Part shown: one piece after another, positions 45,836 to 55,865 of the stretch | Position numbering within the stretch: the stretch's first letter is position 1 | Layout of the letters: each line of letters opens with the position of its first letter | NCBI RefSeq assembly: GCF_002262885.1 | Contig: NZ_NKYF01000001.1 | Span: 1,488,001-1,552,000 of the forward strand | Direction of reading: 5' to 3' | Source: Pseudonocardia sp. MH-G8 | GTDB taxonomy: Bacteria; Actinomycetota; Actinomycetes; Mycobacteriales; Pseudonocardiaceae | DNA: 64,000 bases | Position numbers and translations under genes: made by a program | The notes under the pieces: generated by a model | The model's database searches: none | Told to the model about the DNA's origin: nothing | The model's input: the letters and a program-made list of their open reading frames with translations, nothing else

Positions 45836-46756
45836 TCACGGGACGAGCAGCGCGGTCGTCGCCTCCGGGCGTTCCTCGTGCGGGAAGTGCCCGGTTGCGG
45901 GCAGGACGTGCAGGCGGTGGTCCGGGCCCGCCCACGGCGCCGACGCCGCCGCCGTCGAGACCAGCAGGCAGGGGTCGAGCGCGCCGTGCACCTGCCGCAC
46001 CGGGACCGCCGGGGGCCGGGCGACCGCAGCGGCGAACCGGTGTCCCTCGATCCGGAACTGCGAGCGCAGCGCCCAGCGGTAGTACTCGAGCGCGCTGTGG
46101 ACGGTGCCGGTCACCCGGATCGCTCTCCGGTAGTGACCTGCGGCCTCGGTGAAATCGTCGGATGCCGGCCAGTCGGGGCCCGACCAGCCGCGCAGGATCC
46201 GCTCGACCCGGGCGCCGCGGTCACGCCGCAGCGACCGTTCGGGCCAGCGCGGGAGCTGGAAGGCCGCGGCGTAGCGCGCCGTCGCCCGGCCCTGCCCGCC
46301 CGGGTGGCGCACGATCTCGGCACGCACGGCCAGCGGGTGCGGCGCGGCCACCGCGGTGAGGGAGAGCACCAGCCGGGGGTGCAGCGCGGTCACCGTCCAG
46401 GCGATGAGGCCGCCCCAGTCGTGCCCGACGAGGTGGGCGCGCGGCTCGCCGAGCGCCCGGATCAGCCCGGCGACGTCACCGGCGAGCGTCCACAGGTCGT
46501 AGCCGCGGGGCGGCTTGTCGGAGCCGCCGTAGCCGCGCAGGTCGACGGCCACCACCCGGTAGCCGCGATCGGCGAGCGCCGGGAGCTGGTGGCGCCACGA
46601 CCACCAGAACTCCGGGAAGCCGTGCACCAGGACGACGAGCGGCCCGCCGCCGTCGCACTCGGCGACCTGCAGGCGGATCCCGTTGGCGGACACCCCGCGG
46701 TGCGTCCATGGACCGGGCAGCCGGAGCGCGGACGCGTCAGTACCCGCCCGGCGCAC
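45836..46756 (-). CDS. Alpha/beta hydrolase, epoxide hydrolase-like
   Basis: A 306-residue alpha/beta hydrolase: oxyanion motif [11 protein letters not shown], nucleophile elbow [10 protein letters not shown] with Asp (epoxide hydrolase/dehalogenase type), [10 protein letters not shown], and C-terminal His in ATGHFPHEE. The substrate is unknown. It starts 5 bp after the holin-like gene and ends 23 bp before purD, so the three are probably one transcript. Confidence 0.87.
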   Translation of the reverse strand: MRRAGTDASALRLPGPWTHRGVSANGIRLQVAECDGGGPLVVLVHGFPEFWWSWRHQLPALADRGYRVVAVDLRGYGGSDKPPRGYDLWTLAGDVAGLIRALGEPRAHLVGHDWGGLIAWTVTALHPRLVLSLTAVAAPHPLAVRAEIVRHPGGQGRATARYAAAFQLPRWPERSLRRDRGARVERILRGWSGPDWPASDDFTEAAGHYRRAIRVTGTVHSALEYYRWALRSQFRIEGHRFAAAVARPPAVPVRQVHGALDPCLLVSTAAASAPWAGPDHRLHVLPATGHFPHEERPEATTALLVP

Positions 46757-46761
46757 CGCTG

Positions 46762-47280
46762 TCAGCGGCTGCCGACGTCCTGCCGGGACCCCAGCTCGGG
46801 CGCGCTGCCCTGCCCGTTCCCGTCGTGGCCCCGGTGCGACAGCAGCTGCGCGGACTCCTTGAGCGAGGAGATCGTGCGCTCCGGCTTGCGGATCCGGCGC
46901 ACCCGCAGGTAGCCGAGCAGGCCGAACAACGCGGCCGCGAGCAGCATGATCCCGAAGACGATGCCGAACGCCGCCGAGCGCGGCAGCCAGATGTCGAGCA
47001 CCTCACCGAGCGCCAGGAACGCGAAGAACAGGCTGAACAGCAGGATCGTCAGCGCGACGAGGAAGTAGATGCTGCCCTGCAGCCCCTTCTTCACCTCGGC
47101 GGTGACCTCGGCACGGGCCAACTCGACCTCGGCCCGCACCAGGGTGGAGACGTGGGCGGTGGCCTCGCGGACGATGCCGCCGATCGACTGCTCCTCCGGG
47201 CGTGCCGGCTCGGGCGCGAGCGGGATGGACGGCAGGACGGGCGGCACGTCCGCACCGCTGGAGCTGGTCGGGCTGGCCAC
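46762..47280 (-). CDS. Phage holin-like superfamily III (Actino) membrane protein
   Basis: A 172-residue protein with a conserved SIGGIVREATAHVSTLVRAEVELARAEV helix followed by two adjacent TM segments (about 80-105 and 112-137) and a basic C-terminal tail, the pattern of the actinobacterial holin-like family. It is not part of a phage here. The GTG at 47280 has AGGAGG 5 bp upstream; an earlier TTG lacks a site. Function unknown. Confidence 0.8.
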   Translation of the reverse strand: MASPTSSSGADVPPVLPSIPLAPEPARPEEQSIGGIVREATAHVSTLVRAEVELARAEVTAEVKKGLQGSIYFLVALTILLFSLFFAFLALGEVLDIWLPRSAAFGIVFGIMLLAAALFGLLGYLRVRRIRKPERTISSLKESAQLLSHRGHDGNGQGSAPELGSRQDVGSR

Positions 47281-47392
47281 CGCGGTCCTCCTGCTCAAAG
47301 ATCTCCGGTCGTTGATCGCCGCGCCATCCTTCCACGACCACCTGCTCGATGCCCGTTGGAGGAGCCCGGCGCGCCGCGCCGGAATCGGCGCG

Positions 47393-48628
<1,236 letters not shown>

Positions 48629-48726
48629 GGGCAGCTCCGGGTTCGTGCGGGCACGGCGATGACGTCGCCGACCAGACTTCCCGGCACACCAGGCGGCACC
48701 CTAACCCGTGATCGGCTCCGGCGCAC

Positions 48727-49155
48727 TCATTCGTCGGGGCGCCCGCGCAGCCGTTTGGTGGCACCACGGCGCGTCTTCGCGTCGAGGCGCCTGCGCTTGG
48801 ACCCCGCGGTGGGTCGGGTGGCGCGTCGCGCGGGCGGGTCCGCCTGCGTGGCCTCGCGGAGGAGCGCGGCGAGCCGCTCACGGGCGGTCTCCCGGTTTCG
48901 CAGCTGGCTGCGCTGCTCGGCGGCAACGACGGTGAGCACGCCGTCGACCAGCCGGCCGCCGAGGCGGCGCAGTGCGCGGTCGCGCAGCGGCTCGGGCACC
49001 GAGGGTGAGCGCTGCAGGTCGAACGAGAGCTCCACGCGGGAGTCGGTGGTGTTCACGCCCTGCCCGCCCGGTCCGGACGCGCGGGAGAAGCGCCAGCGCA
49101 GCTCCCGTCCCGGCAGCACCAGCGCGCGCCGCACCGGCAGGTCTCCGTCCACCAC
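48727..49155 (-). CDS. arfB: Alternative ribosome-rescue factor / peptidyl-tRNA hydrolase ArfB
   Basis: Releases peptides from ribosomes stalled without a stop codon. The 142-residue protein has the GGQ catalytic motif (ASGPGGQGVNTTDSRVEL) and a basic C-terminal tail (GSKRRRLDAKTRRGATKRLRGR) that enters the mRNA channel, diagnostic of ArfB (YaeJ). The start is uncertain: GTG 49155 or 49152 opens DGDLPVRRALVLPG, while GTG 49203 would add a Pro/Arg-rich segment. Confidence 0.88.
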   Translation of the reverse strand: MVDGDLPVRRALVLPGRELRWRFSRASGPGGQGVNTTDSRVELSFDLQRSPSVPEPLRDRALRRLGGRLVDGVLTVVAAEQRSQLRNRETARERLAALLREATQADPPARRATRPTAGSKRRRLDAKTRRGATKRLRGRPDE

Positions 49156-49266
49156 GGTTCCAGGATGCCCCGGCGGCCGGGACGGAGCCCGACCGGTGCG
49201 CACTGAGCGTTTTGACCGGATCCGTCCCGGGTGAGCAGCTTCACCCCCACGGGGAGGTCAGCACTT

Positions 49267-49286
49267 TGTATGCTGTAAGCAGTCGA
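49267..49286. promoter_or_regulatory. Predicted GntR operator upstream of gntR
   Basis: GTATGCTGTAAGCAGTCGAC lies 60-79 bp before the gntR ATG. It shares TATGC-TGTA and the following AGTCGACC with the site at 51990, implying autoregulation. Confidence 0.6.
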
Positions 49287-49345
49287 CCGGGAATCCGCGC
49301 CTCCAGAAGAGGCCAGGCCGACCCACCGTCCACCCAGGAGCAGCG

Positions 49346-50065
49346 ATGTCAGTGTCCGAGACGCCCACCGAGCCCGGCAGCCGCCGCATCGCCCGGCCCG
49401 TCCCGCTGCGCGAGAGCGTCTACACCGCGATCCTGGACATGATCGTCAGCCGCAGCCTGGAGCCGGGCCAGCACCTCGTGGAGAGCGAGCTCGCCGTCAT
49501 GCTGGGCGTGTCCCGGCAGCCGGTGCGCGAGGCCCTGCAGTGGCTGAAGAACGACGGTTGGGTCGACCTGCGTCCCGGGCTGGGCGCGTTCGTCCACACG
49601 CCCACCGTAGAGGAAGCCGATCAGCTGCTCGCGGTACGCAGCCTGCTCGAGACCGAGTCCGCCCGGCTGGCCGCCACCTGTGCCGACGCCGACGGCGTGT
49701 CCCGGCTCCGCGAGCTGTGCGATCGCGGCCACGCGGCGCTGGGCTCCGAGGACGTCGCCACGATGGTGGCGCTCAACGCCGAGCTGCACGCCGCGGTGAT
49801 GAAGATGTCGGGCAACGACGTGCTCGTCGAGCTCGCCGCCCAGGTCGACCGCCGCGTCCGCTGGTACTACACCCCGGTGGCCCGCCACCGCGGCAAGCAG
49901 TCCTGGATCGAGCACGCCGCCCTCATCGACGCGATCGCCGCCGGCGACGCGGAGGAGGCGGCGAAGGTGATGGCGGCGCACACCGAGCACACCCGCCGCT
50001 CGTACCTCGAGCAGCGCGACGACGCCGACGGGTCGGCCCCCGCTCTGCGCGGGCGCGTTCACTGA
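49346..50065 (+). CDS. GntR-family (FCD) transcriptional regulator
   Basis: A 239-residue FadR-type regulator: N-terminal winged helix (SVYTAILDMIVSRSLEPGQHLVESELAVMLGVSRQPVREAL) and an all-helical FCD effector domain with conserved metal-site residues (ALNAELHAAV, HAALIDAIAAGD). Five similar operator-like sites in the window fall upstream of this gene, between the divergent transporter and sucC genes, and between panE and frc. This makes it the probable repressor of the oxalate/glyoxylate regulon, with an effector such as oxalate, glyoxylate or oxalyl-CoA. ATG start with an AGGAG site. Confidence 0.92.
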   Translation: MSVSETPTEPGSRRIARPVPLRESVYTAILDMIVSRSLEPGQHLVESELAVMLGVSRQPVREALQWLKNDGWVDLRPGLGAFVHTPTVEEADQLLAVRSLLETESARLAATCADADGVSRLRELCDRGHAALGSEDVATMVALNAELHAAVMKMSGNDVLVELAAQVDRRVRWYYTPVARHRGKQSWIEHAALIDAIAAGDAEEAAKVMAAHTEHTRRSYLEQRDDADGSAPALRGRVH

Positions 50066-50295
50066 CGTGGCGGGCGCACCGCGCCCGCCACTCGCGCTGC
50101 CCGCCACTCCCGGACACGTCGTCGCGCACGACACGGGATGAGCCCTCTCGTCGAAGACGACGCCCGAGGGACACCACACCCCGCACCGCTGCGGGACTCG
50201 CACGTCCACCCGGCGCCCGTTGCTGCGCGCCGCCCCGTGTCCGATCCGCATGCCGGAGCCCGGAGCGGGAACCCATCATCACGGAGGTGACAAGA

Positions 50296-50487
50296 ATGCG
50301 TACGCTGCGCAACTTCATCCGGTCCCTCGCGGACCTCCCGCGCGGCTCCTCGGCCGACGGTCGCTCGATCGGCCTCGGCCTGGACGCCGCCATGCGGGCC
50401 CAGCGGGCCCGCGGTGCCGAGGCCATGCGCCCCGCTGCGCCGGCGCGTCCGGCGAGCACCGAGGACCGTCCCTACTCGACGGCCTGA
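50296..50487 (+). CDS. Small basic protein, 63 residues
   Basis: A short gene with a strong ribosome site (GGAGGTGA, 6 bp before ATG) and a perfect terminator 10 bp after its stop, which argues for real translation. The product is basic: MRTLRNFIRSLADLPRG, then GLGLDAAMRAQRARG and a Pro-rich end. No family recognised, no signal peptide. Confidence 0.6.
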   Translation: MRTLRNFIRSLADLPRGSSADGRSIGLGLDAAMRAQRARGAEAMRPAAPARPASTEDRPYSTA

Positions 50488-50496
50488 CGCCCCGCG

Positions 50497-50533
50497 CAAC
50501 AGCCCCCGGGTTCGGTGAACCCGGGGGCTGTTG
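50497..50533. terminator. Perfect 17-bp-arm hairpin terminator
   Basis: Arms CAACAGCCCCCGGGTTC and its exact complement with a 3-nt loop. It lies between the small gene and the convergent MFS gene, so it serves both directions. Confidence 0.9.
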
Positions 50534-50538
50534 CATGT

Positions 50539-51915
50539 TCAGACCGCGTAGCCCGACGACTGCTCCGGGATCCGGGGCAGCGGCAGCGTGCTCGGGAGGC
50601 CGGGCCTGCGCAGCGCGCCCGTCGCCCACGCCGAGGCCAGCGACACGACGGCCGCACCCGCGAACGTCGCGCCCCAGCCCCAGGTCGTCACCGCCAGGGC
50701 CGCGAGCCCGATGCCGAGCACGCCGCCCACGGCCTTGGCGCTGTAGACCAGGCCGTGCACCTCGAGCGCGCTCTGCTCCCCGAAGTACTCGCGGGCCAAG
50801 CTGGCGAACAGCGGGTAGAAGCCGCCCCCGCCGATGCCGGCCAGCACCGCGCCGACGACCAGCGCGCCCGTCGAGCCGGTGGTCGCGGAGAGCGCGAAGA
50901 GCAGCTGCCCCACGCCCTGCACGACGAGCACCGCGTTCAGCGTGCGGCAGCGGCCGAGCCGGTCGGACAGGCCCACCGAGGCCGCCCTGCCGGCGCCGTT
51001 GATGCCGGCGAACAGGCCGGCCGCGAGGGCCACCGCGCCGACGCTCGTCGCGACGCCGCCGGCGAAGACCACCACGAACGCGGCGTTGAACAGCGAGACG
51101 GCACCCGCCCCGAGCAGGATCAGGTACATCACCGGCAGCACCCGCGTGCGCAGCGCCTGCACGGGTGAGAAGTCACGGATGGCGGGCGGGTTCTGCCGCC
51201 GCCCGGGGTTGGTGGCGCTGCCCAGCGCCCAGGCACGCGGGTCGACCTCGGCCGGCCACCACCGCGCGGGCGGGTCGCGGAACAGGAGGCCGGGCCCGGC
51301 CACCAGCACGAGCAGCACGACCGCGGCGACGTCGAGCACAGGCGTCAGGTTGGCGGCTCCCAGCCCGACCACCGCGGCGAGGATGAACGGCACGGAGCCG
51401 TAGGCGAAGGCTCCGGTGAGCGTGCTGACGCGGCGCCCCATCCGCTCCGGGTACCACTTCGCCACCGTCGAGGTGCACGCCGCGTAGACCAGGCCGGCGC
51501 CCGTACCGCCGAGCACCGCGTATCCCAGCAGGGCGCCGAGCAGATCGGTGCTGTGCGCGAGCGCGACCAGCCCGAGCGCGCTGAGCACGGCACCGGTGAG
51601 GATGACCGGGCGCGGCCCGATCCGGTGCCGCTCCCGCAGGTAGGCCGCAGGGAGCCCGACCCCCGCCTGGAACACCGTCCACGCGGCCAGCAACCAGATC
51701 GCCCCGACGAGGCTCCAGCCGTTGCGCTCCATCAGCGCCGGCACCGCGGCCCCGTACCCGTACTGCAGCACGCCGACCGCCGCCATGGGCGTCCACGCCT
51801 GCCACAGGACGCTCGACCGGGGACGCCCGATGAGCTCTTCCGGGGACTCCCCCACGCGGTAGCTGCGGCCGTGGTTGTCGCGGATCTCCCGAACCACCGA
51901 CTCCGGCTTCGCCAT
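50539..51915 (-). CDS. MFS transporter, oxalate:formate antiporter (OxlT) type
   Basis: A 458-residue, 12-TM major facilitator: MAAVGVLQYGYGAAVPALMERNGWSLVGAIWLLAAWTVFQ at the first helices and the GTGAGLVYAACTSTVAKWYPERMGRRVSTLTGAFAYGS block typical of OxlT/MFS monocarboxylate carriers. In the oxalate locus it probably imports oxalate. The ATG at 51915 has GGAGGG upstream; an ATG 15 bp earlier lies against the operator. It is divergent from sucC with 128 bp between starts and two predicted GntR sites. Confidence 0.85.
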   Translation of the reverse strand: MAKPESVVREIRDNHGRSYRVGESPEELIGRPRSSVLWQAWTPMAAVGVLQYGYGAAVPALMERNGWSLVGAIWLLAAWTVFQAGVGLPAAYLRERHRIGPRPVILTGAVLSALGLVALAHSTDLLGALLGYAVLGGTGAGLVYAACTSTVAKWYPERMGRRVSTLTGAFAYGSVPFILAAVVGLGAANLTPVLDVAAVVLLVLVAGPGLLFRDPPARWWPAEVDPRAWALGSATNPGRRQNPPAIRDFSPVQALRTRVLPVMYLILLGAGAVSLFNAAFVVVFAGGVATSVGAVALAAGLFAGINGAGRAASVGLSDRLGRCRTLNAVLVVQGVGQLLFALSATTGSTGALVVGAVLAGIGGGGFYPLFASLAREYFGEQSALEVHGLVYSAKAVGGVLGIGLAALAVTTWGWGATFAGAAVVSLASAWATGALRRPGLPSTLPLPRIPEQSSGYAV

Positions 51916-51926
51916 GACCACTCCCT

Positions 51927-51940
51927 CCATACTGTATGCC
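51927..51940. promoter_or_regulatory. Predicted GntR operator near MFS start
   Basis: CCATACTGTATGCC, a near-palindromic GntR-type site 11 bp upstream of the MFS ATG, placed to block its transcription. Confidence 0.6.
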
Positions 51941-51989
51941 GATAGTGCGCCGACGTGACCACGGACACAAGGGACCTGGACAACTTTCT

Positions 51990-52005
51990 CCATACTGCAT
52001 ACAGT
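51990..52005. promoter_or_regulatory. Predicted GntR operator near sucC start
   Basis: CCATACTGCATACAGT, 39 bp upstream of the sucC GTG. It has the same half-sites as the 51927 site and the AGTCGACC flank of the gntR site. Confidence 0.6.
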
Positions 52006-52043
52006 CGACCATCCTCGGAGCCAGCCGGACGGGAGACCGCAGA

Positions 52044-53234
52044 GTGGACCTCTACGAGCACCAGGCGAGAGACGTGTTCGACGCCCACGGCGTCCCGGTC
52101 CCCCGCGGCGCGGTGGCCGACACGGCCGCCGACGCCGCAGACCGCGCACGCGAGCTCGGCACCGCCGTCGTCATCAAGGCGCAGGTGAAGACCGGCGGAC
52201 GGGGGAAGGCGGGCGGGGTCAAGCTCGCGCGCTCCCCCGAGGAGGCGCAGGCCACGGCGGACGCGATCCTCGGGATGGACATCAAGGGACACACCGTGCA
52301 CCGCGTGCTGGTGACCGAGGCCAGCGACATCGCAGAGGAGTACTACCTCTCGTTCCTGCTGGACCGGTCGAACCGCACGTTCCTGGCGATGTGCTCGGCC
52401 GAGGGCGGCGTCGAGATCGAGCAGCTGGCCGTCGAGCGCCCCGACGCGCTCGTGAAGGTGCCGATCGACCCGCTCACGGGCGTCGACGCCGCCACGGCCG
52501 CACGGATCGCCGCCACACTGCCCACGGAGGTCGGCGAGCGGGCCGCCAAGGTGATCACGAAGCTGTGGGACGCGTTCGTGGCCGAGGACGCCACCCTCGT
52601 CGAGGTCAACCCGCTGGTCCGCACCGGGAATGGCGAGATCGTCGCACTGGACGGCAAGGTCACCCTCGACGAGAACGCCGCCTTCCGCCACCCCGGCCAC
52701 GCCGACCTGGTGGACGAGCGCACCGAGGACCCCCTCGAGGCCAAGGCCAAGGCCAAGGACCTCAACTACGTCAAGCTCGACGGCGAGGTCGGCATCATCG
52801 GCAACGGTGCCGGTCTGGTCATGAGCACCCTGGACGTCGTCGCCTACGCCGGCGAGAAGCACGGCGGCGTGAAGCCCGCCAACTTCCTCGACATCGGCGG
52901 CGGCGCCTCCGCCGAGGTCATGGCCGCCGGGCTGGACGTCATCCTCGGCGACCCGGCCGTGAAGAGCGTGTTCGTCAACGTCTTCGGCGGCATCACCTCC
53001 TGCGACGCGGTGGCCAACGGCATCGTCGAGGCCTTGAAGATCCTCGGTGACGCGGCCACCAAGCCGCTCGTGGTGCGCCTGGACGGCAACAACGTCGTGG
53101 AGGGCCGCCGGATCCTCGACGAGGCGAACCACCCCCTGGTCACCCAGGTGTCCACCATGGACGACGCGGCGGACCGGGCCGCGTCGCTCGCCTCGGCCGG
53201 CGCCGGGAGCCACGACGCAGCGGCGGGAGCCTGA
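52044..53234 (+). CDS. sucC: ADP-forming succinate--CoA ligase-type beta subunit
   Basis: ATP-grasp subunit of a SucCD-type CoA ligase, 396 residues: [17 protein letters not shown], the [19 protein letters not shown] nucleotide loop, and [16 protein letters not shown]. It couples ATP hydrolysis to thioester formation of a dicarboxylate such as succinate or malate. Co-location with frc, panE and glyoxylate genes rather than TCA genes suggests that it activates oxalate or supplies succinyl-CoA as CoA donor for the Frc-type transferase. This is inference. GTG start with GGGAG upstream. Confidence 0.85.
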   Translation: MDLYEHQARDVFDAHGVPVPRGAVADTAADAADRARELGTAVVIKAQVKTGGRGKAGGVKLARSPEEAQATADAILGMDIKGHTVHRVLVTEASDIAEEYYLSFLLDRSNRTFLAMCSAEGGVEIEQLAVERPDALVKVPIDPLTGVDAATAARIAATLPTEVGERAAKVITKLWDAFVAEDATLVEVNPLVRTGNGEIVALDGKVTLDENAAFRHPGHADLVDERTEDPLEAKAKAKDLNYVKLDGEVGIIGNGAGLVMSTLDVVAYAGEKHGGVKPANFLDIGGGASAEVMAAGLDVILGDPAVKSVFVNVFGGITSCDAVANGIVEALKILGDAATKPLVVRLDGNNVVEGRRILDEANHPLVTQVSTMDDAADRAASLASAGAGSHDAAAGA

Positions 53235-53236
53235 CC

Positions 53237-54145
53237 ATGTCGATCTTCCTTCACGAGCACAGCCGCGTCCTCGTCCAGGGCATCACCGGGAGCGAGGCCA
53301 CCAAGCACACCGCGAAGATGCTCGCCGCGGGCACGACCGTGGTCGGCGGCGTCAACGCCCGCAAGGCCGGCACGACCGTCGCGATCGGCGGCCGCGACCT
53401 GACGGTCTTCGGCACCGTCGCCGAGGCGATGGCCGAGACCGGCACCGACGTGAGCGTGCTGTTCGTACCGCCGCGGTTCGCCGCCGACGCCGCGGTCGAG
53501 GCGATCGACGCGGGCGTCGGTCTGGCGGTCGTGATCACCGAGGGCATCCCGGTGCACGACTCGGCCCGGGTGTGGGCGCACGCCTGCGCCACCGGGAACC
53601 GGACGCGGATCATCGGCCCGAACTGCCCCGGCATCATCTCGCCCGGGAAGTCGAACGCCGGGATCATCCCGGCCGACATCGCCGGTGCCGGCCCGATCGG
53701 GCTGGTGTCCAAGTCCGGCACGCTGACCTACCAGATGATGTACGAGCTGCGCGAGCACGGTTTCTCCTCCGCGATCGGCATCGGCGGGGACCCGGTCATC
53801 GGCACCACCCACATCGACGCCCTCGCCGCGTTCGAGGCCGACCCGGACACGAAGGCGATCGTGATGATCGGCGAGATCGGCGGCGACGCCGAGGAACGCG
53901 CCGCGGACTACATCAAGGCCAACGTGACCAAGCCCGTGGTCGGGTACGTGGCCGGGTTCACCGCCCCGGAGGGCAAGACCATGGGCCACGCCGGGGCGAT
54001 CGTGTCCGGCTCCGCCGGCACGGCGCAGGCCAAGAAGGACGCCCTGGAAGCCGCGGGCGTCAAGGTCGGAAAGACCCCCAGCGAGACCGCGGCGCTGATG
54101 CGCGAGCTCCTCGCCGCACACCAGGAGATCGGAGCGCCGGCGTGA
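53237..54145 (+). CDS. sucD: ADP-forming succinate--CoA ligase-type alpha subunit
   Basis: Alpha subunit of 302 residues with CoA-binding Rossmann domain ([21 protein letters not shown]) and the phosphorylated His251 in [12 protein letters not shown]. The beta subunit gene ends 2 bp upstream; the stop overlaps the hyi GTG. The pair is a full SucCD-like enzyme. A specialised dicarboxylate (e.g. oxalate) substrate is a hypothesis from location, and housekeeping succinyl-CoA synthetase is the alternative. Confidence 0.88.
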   Translation: MSIFLHEHSRVLVQGITGSEATKHTAKMLAAGTTVVGGVNARKAGTTVAIGGRDLTVFGTVAEAMAETGTDVSVLFVPPRFAADAAVEAIDAGVGLAVVITEGIPVHDSARVWAHACATGNRTRIIGPNCPGIISPGKSNAGIIPADIAGAGPIGLVSKSGTLTYQMMYELREHGFSSAIGIGGDPVIGTTHIDALAAFEADPDTKAIVMIGEIGGDAEERAADYIKANVTKPVVGYVAGFTAPEGKTMGHAGAIVSGSAGTAQAKKDALEAAGVKVGKTPSETAALMRELLAAHQEIGAPA

Positions 54146-54987
54146 CCGCGCGACCACTGCGCTTCGACGTCAACCTGTCCATCCTGTTCACCGAGCTGCC
54201 CCTGCTGCAGCGCCCGGCCGCCGCGGCCGCCGCCGGCTTCGACGCCGTCGAGCTGTGGTGGCCCTTCCCCGAGCCGGTGCCCGCCGACCGCGAGCTGGAC
54301 GCGCTGCGCACCGCCCTCACCGACGCCGGCACGCGGCTGGTCGGGCTCAACTTCGACGCCGGGGACATGGCGGCGGGCGAGCGAGGGTTGCTCTCGCGCC
54401 CGTCGGGCAGCGCGCGGTTCCGCGCGAACGTCGACGTCGCCGTGGGGTTCGCCGCCTCGTTGGGCTGCACGACCCTCAACGCGCTGTACGGCAACCGCGA
54501 CCCGGAGGTGAGCGTGCCCGAGCAGCGCGAGCTCGCCACCGAGAACCTCGTGTTCGCGGCGGCGGCGGCCGAGCGGGTCGGCGCGACCGTCGTCCTCGAG
54601 GCGCTCAACAGCTTCGAGAGCCCGCGCTACCCGCTCACGTCGTCGCAGAAGGTGCTGGACCTGATCGACTACCTCAAGGTCGTGCACGGCGCGCCCAACA
54701 TCGCCTTCCTGGCCGACCTCTACCACCTCGCGCGGATGGGCGAGCCGGTCGAGCGGCTGGTGGAGCTGCGCTCCGACCGCTTCGGGCACGTCCAGATCGC
54801 CGACCCACCCGGGCGGGGCCAGCCGGGCACCGGCGAGCTCGACTGGGCGGGCGTGCTCGAGCGGCTCGCCGCGAGCGGCTACGACGGCCACGTCGGGCTC
54901 GAGTACAAGCCGGTCGGACCCAGCGCGGCCAGCTTCGACTGGCTCCCGCGCCATCTGCGTTCCGCGAGCGTCGAGGAGGGCGTGTGA
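54142..54987 (+). CDS. hyi: Hydroxypyruvate isomerase
   Basis: Interconverts hydroxypyruvate and tartronate semialdehyde, linking glyoxylate and glycerate branches. The 281-residue TIM barrel has the Hyi landmarks [47 protein letters not shown] and [13 protein letters not shown]. The GTG start overlaps the sucD stop, and the stop overlaps the next gene's GTG (GTGA). Confidence 0.92.
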   Translation: MTARPLRFDVNLSILFTELPLLQRPAAAAAAGFDAVELWWPFPEPVPADRELDALRTALTDAGTRLVGLNFDAGDMAAGERGLLSRPSGSARFRANVDVAVGFAASLGCTTLNALYGNRDPEVSVPEQRELATENLVFAAAAAERVGATVVLEALNSFESPRYPLTSSQKVLDLIDYLKVVHGAPNIAFLADLYHLARMGEPVERLVELRSDRFGHVQIADPPGRGQPGTGELDWAGVLERLAASGYDGHVGLEYKPVGPSAASFDWLPRHLRSASVEEGV

Positions 54988-55865
54988 GCACGATCGGGTT
55001 CATCGGGCTGGGGATCATGGGCGGCCCGATGGCCGCCAACCTGCTCGCGGCCGGCCACACCGTCCTCGGCCACGACATGCAGGCCGCCGCCGCGGACCGG
55101 CTCGTGGCCGCGGGCGGCAAGGCCGTCGACTCGGTGGCGGCGGCGAGCGCGGCCGACGTCGTCATCACGATGCTCCCGGACTCGCCGCACGTCGAGCAGG
55201 TCGTCCTCGGGCAGGGCGGGGTGCTGGAGCACGCGGAGCCGGGCCTGCTGCTGATCGACATGAGCACGATCCGGCCCGACACGTCCGTGACCGTGGCGGC
55301 CGCGGCCGCCGCCCGTGGCGTGCGGGCGCTCGACGCGCCGGTGAGCGGCGGGGAGAAGGGCGCGGTCGACGCCGTCCTCTCGATCATGGTGGGCGGCGAG
55401 GCCGAGGCCTTCGAGGCGGCGCGACCGCTCCTCGAGGTGCTCGGGAAGACGATCGTGCACGTCGGCCCGAGCGGGGCCGGCCAGACGGTGAAGGCCGCCA
55501 ACCAGCTCGTCGTCGGCGGCATCTACGCGCTGGTGGCCGAGGCGATCGTGCTGCTGGAGGCGTCCGGCGTCGAACCGGGACCCGGCCTCGACGTGCTCGC
55601 TGGCGGGCTCGCCGGCAGCCGGATCCTCGAGCTCAAGCGGGAGTCGATGGTGGCCCGGCAGTTCGCGCCCGGCTTCCGGATCGACCTGCACCACAAGGAC
55701 ATGGGCATCGCGCTCGCCGCGGCCCGCGAGGCCGGCGTCGCGCTGCCGATGACCGGCCTCACCGCCCAGCTGATCGCCGCGGCCCGCGCACAGGGCCACG
55801 GCTCGCTCGACCACTCTGCGCTGCTCAAGGTGCTGGAGACCGTCTCGGGAAAGGTTGCCTCATGA
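54984..55865 (+). CDS. glxR: 2-hydroxy-3-oxopropionate reductase
   Basis: Tartronate-semialdehyde reductase that makes D-glycerate with NADH/NADPH. The 293-residue beta-hydroxyacid dehydrogenase has the GFIGLGIMGGPMA cofactor motif, DAPVSGGEKGA substrate loop and Lys170 in GQTVKAANQ. Coupled to hyi and gcl by 4-bp overlaps, as in classical glyoxylate operons. Confidence 0.93.
   Translation: MSTIGFIGLGIMGGPMAANLLAAGHTVLGHDMQAAAADRLVAAGGKAVDSVAAASAADVVITMLPDSPHVEQVVLGQGGVLEHAEPGLLLIDMSTIRPDTSVTVAAAAAARGVRALDAPVSGGEKGAVDAVLSIMVGGEAEAFEAARPLLEVLGKTIVHVGPSGAGQTVKAANQLVVGGIYALVAEAIVLLEASGVEPGPGLDVLAGGLAGSRILELKRESMVARQFAPGFRIDLHHKDMGIALAAAREAGVALPMTGLTAQLIAAARAQGHGSLDHSALLKVLETVSGKVAS

Noticed and set aside
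46762..47280. Holin-like gene as a sign of prophage.
   Set aside because: It is an actinobacterial membrane family found outside phages, and no other phage gene is nearby.
51928..51930. ATG 15 bp upstream as the MFS start.
   Set aside because: It overlaps the predicted operator and lacks a ribosome site, whereas the next ATG has GGAGGG at good spacing.
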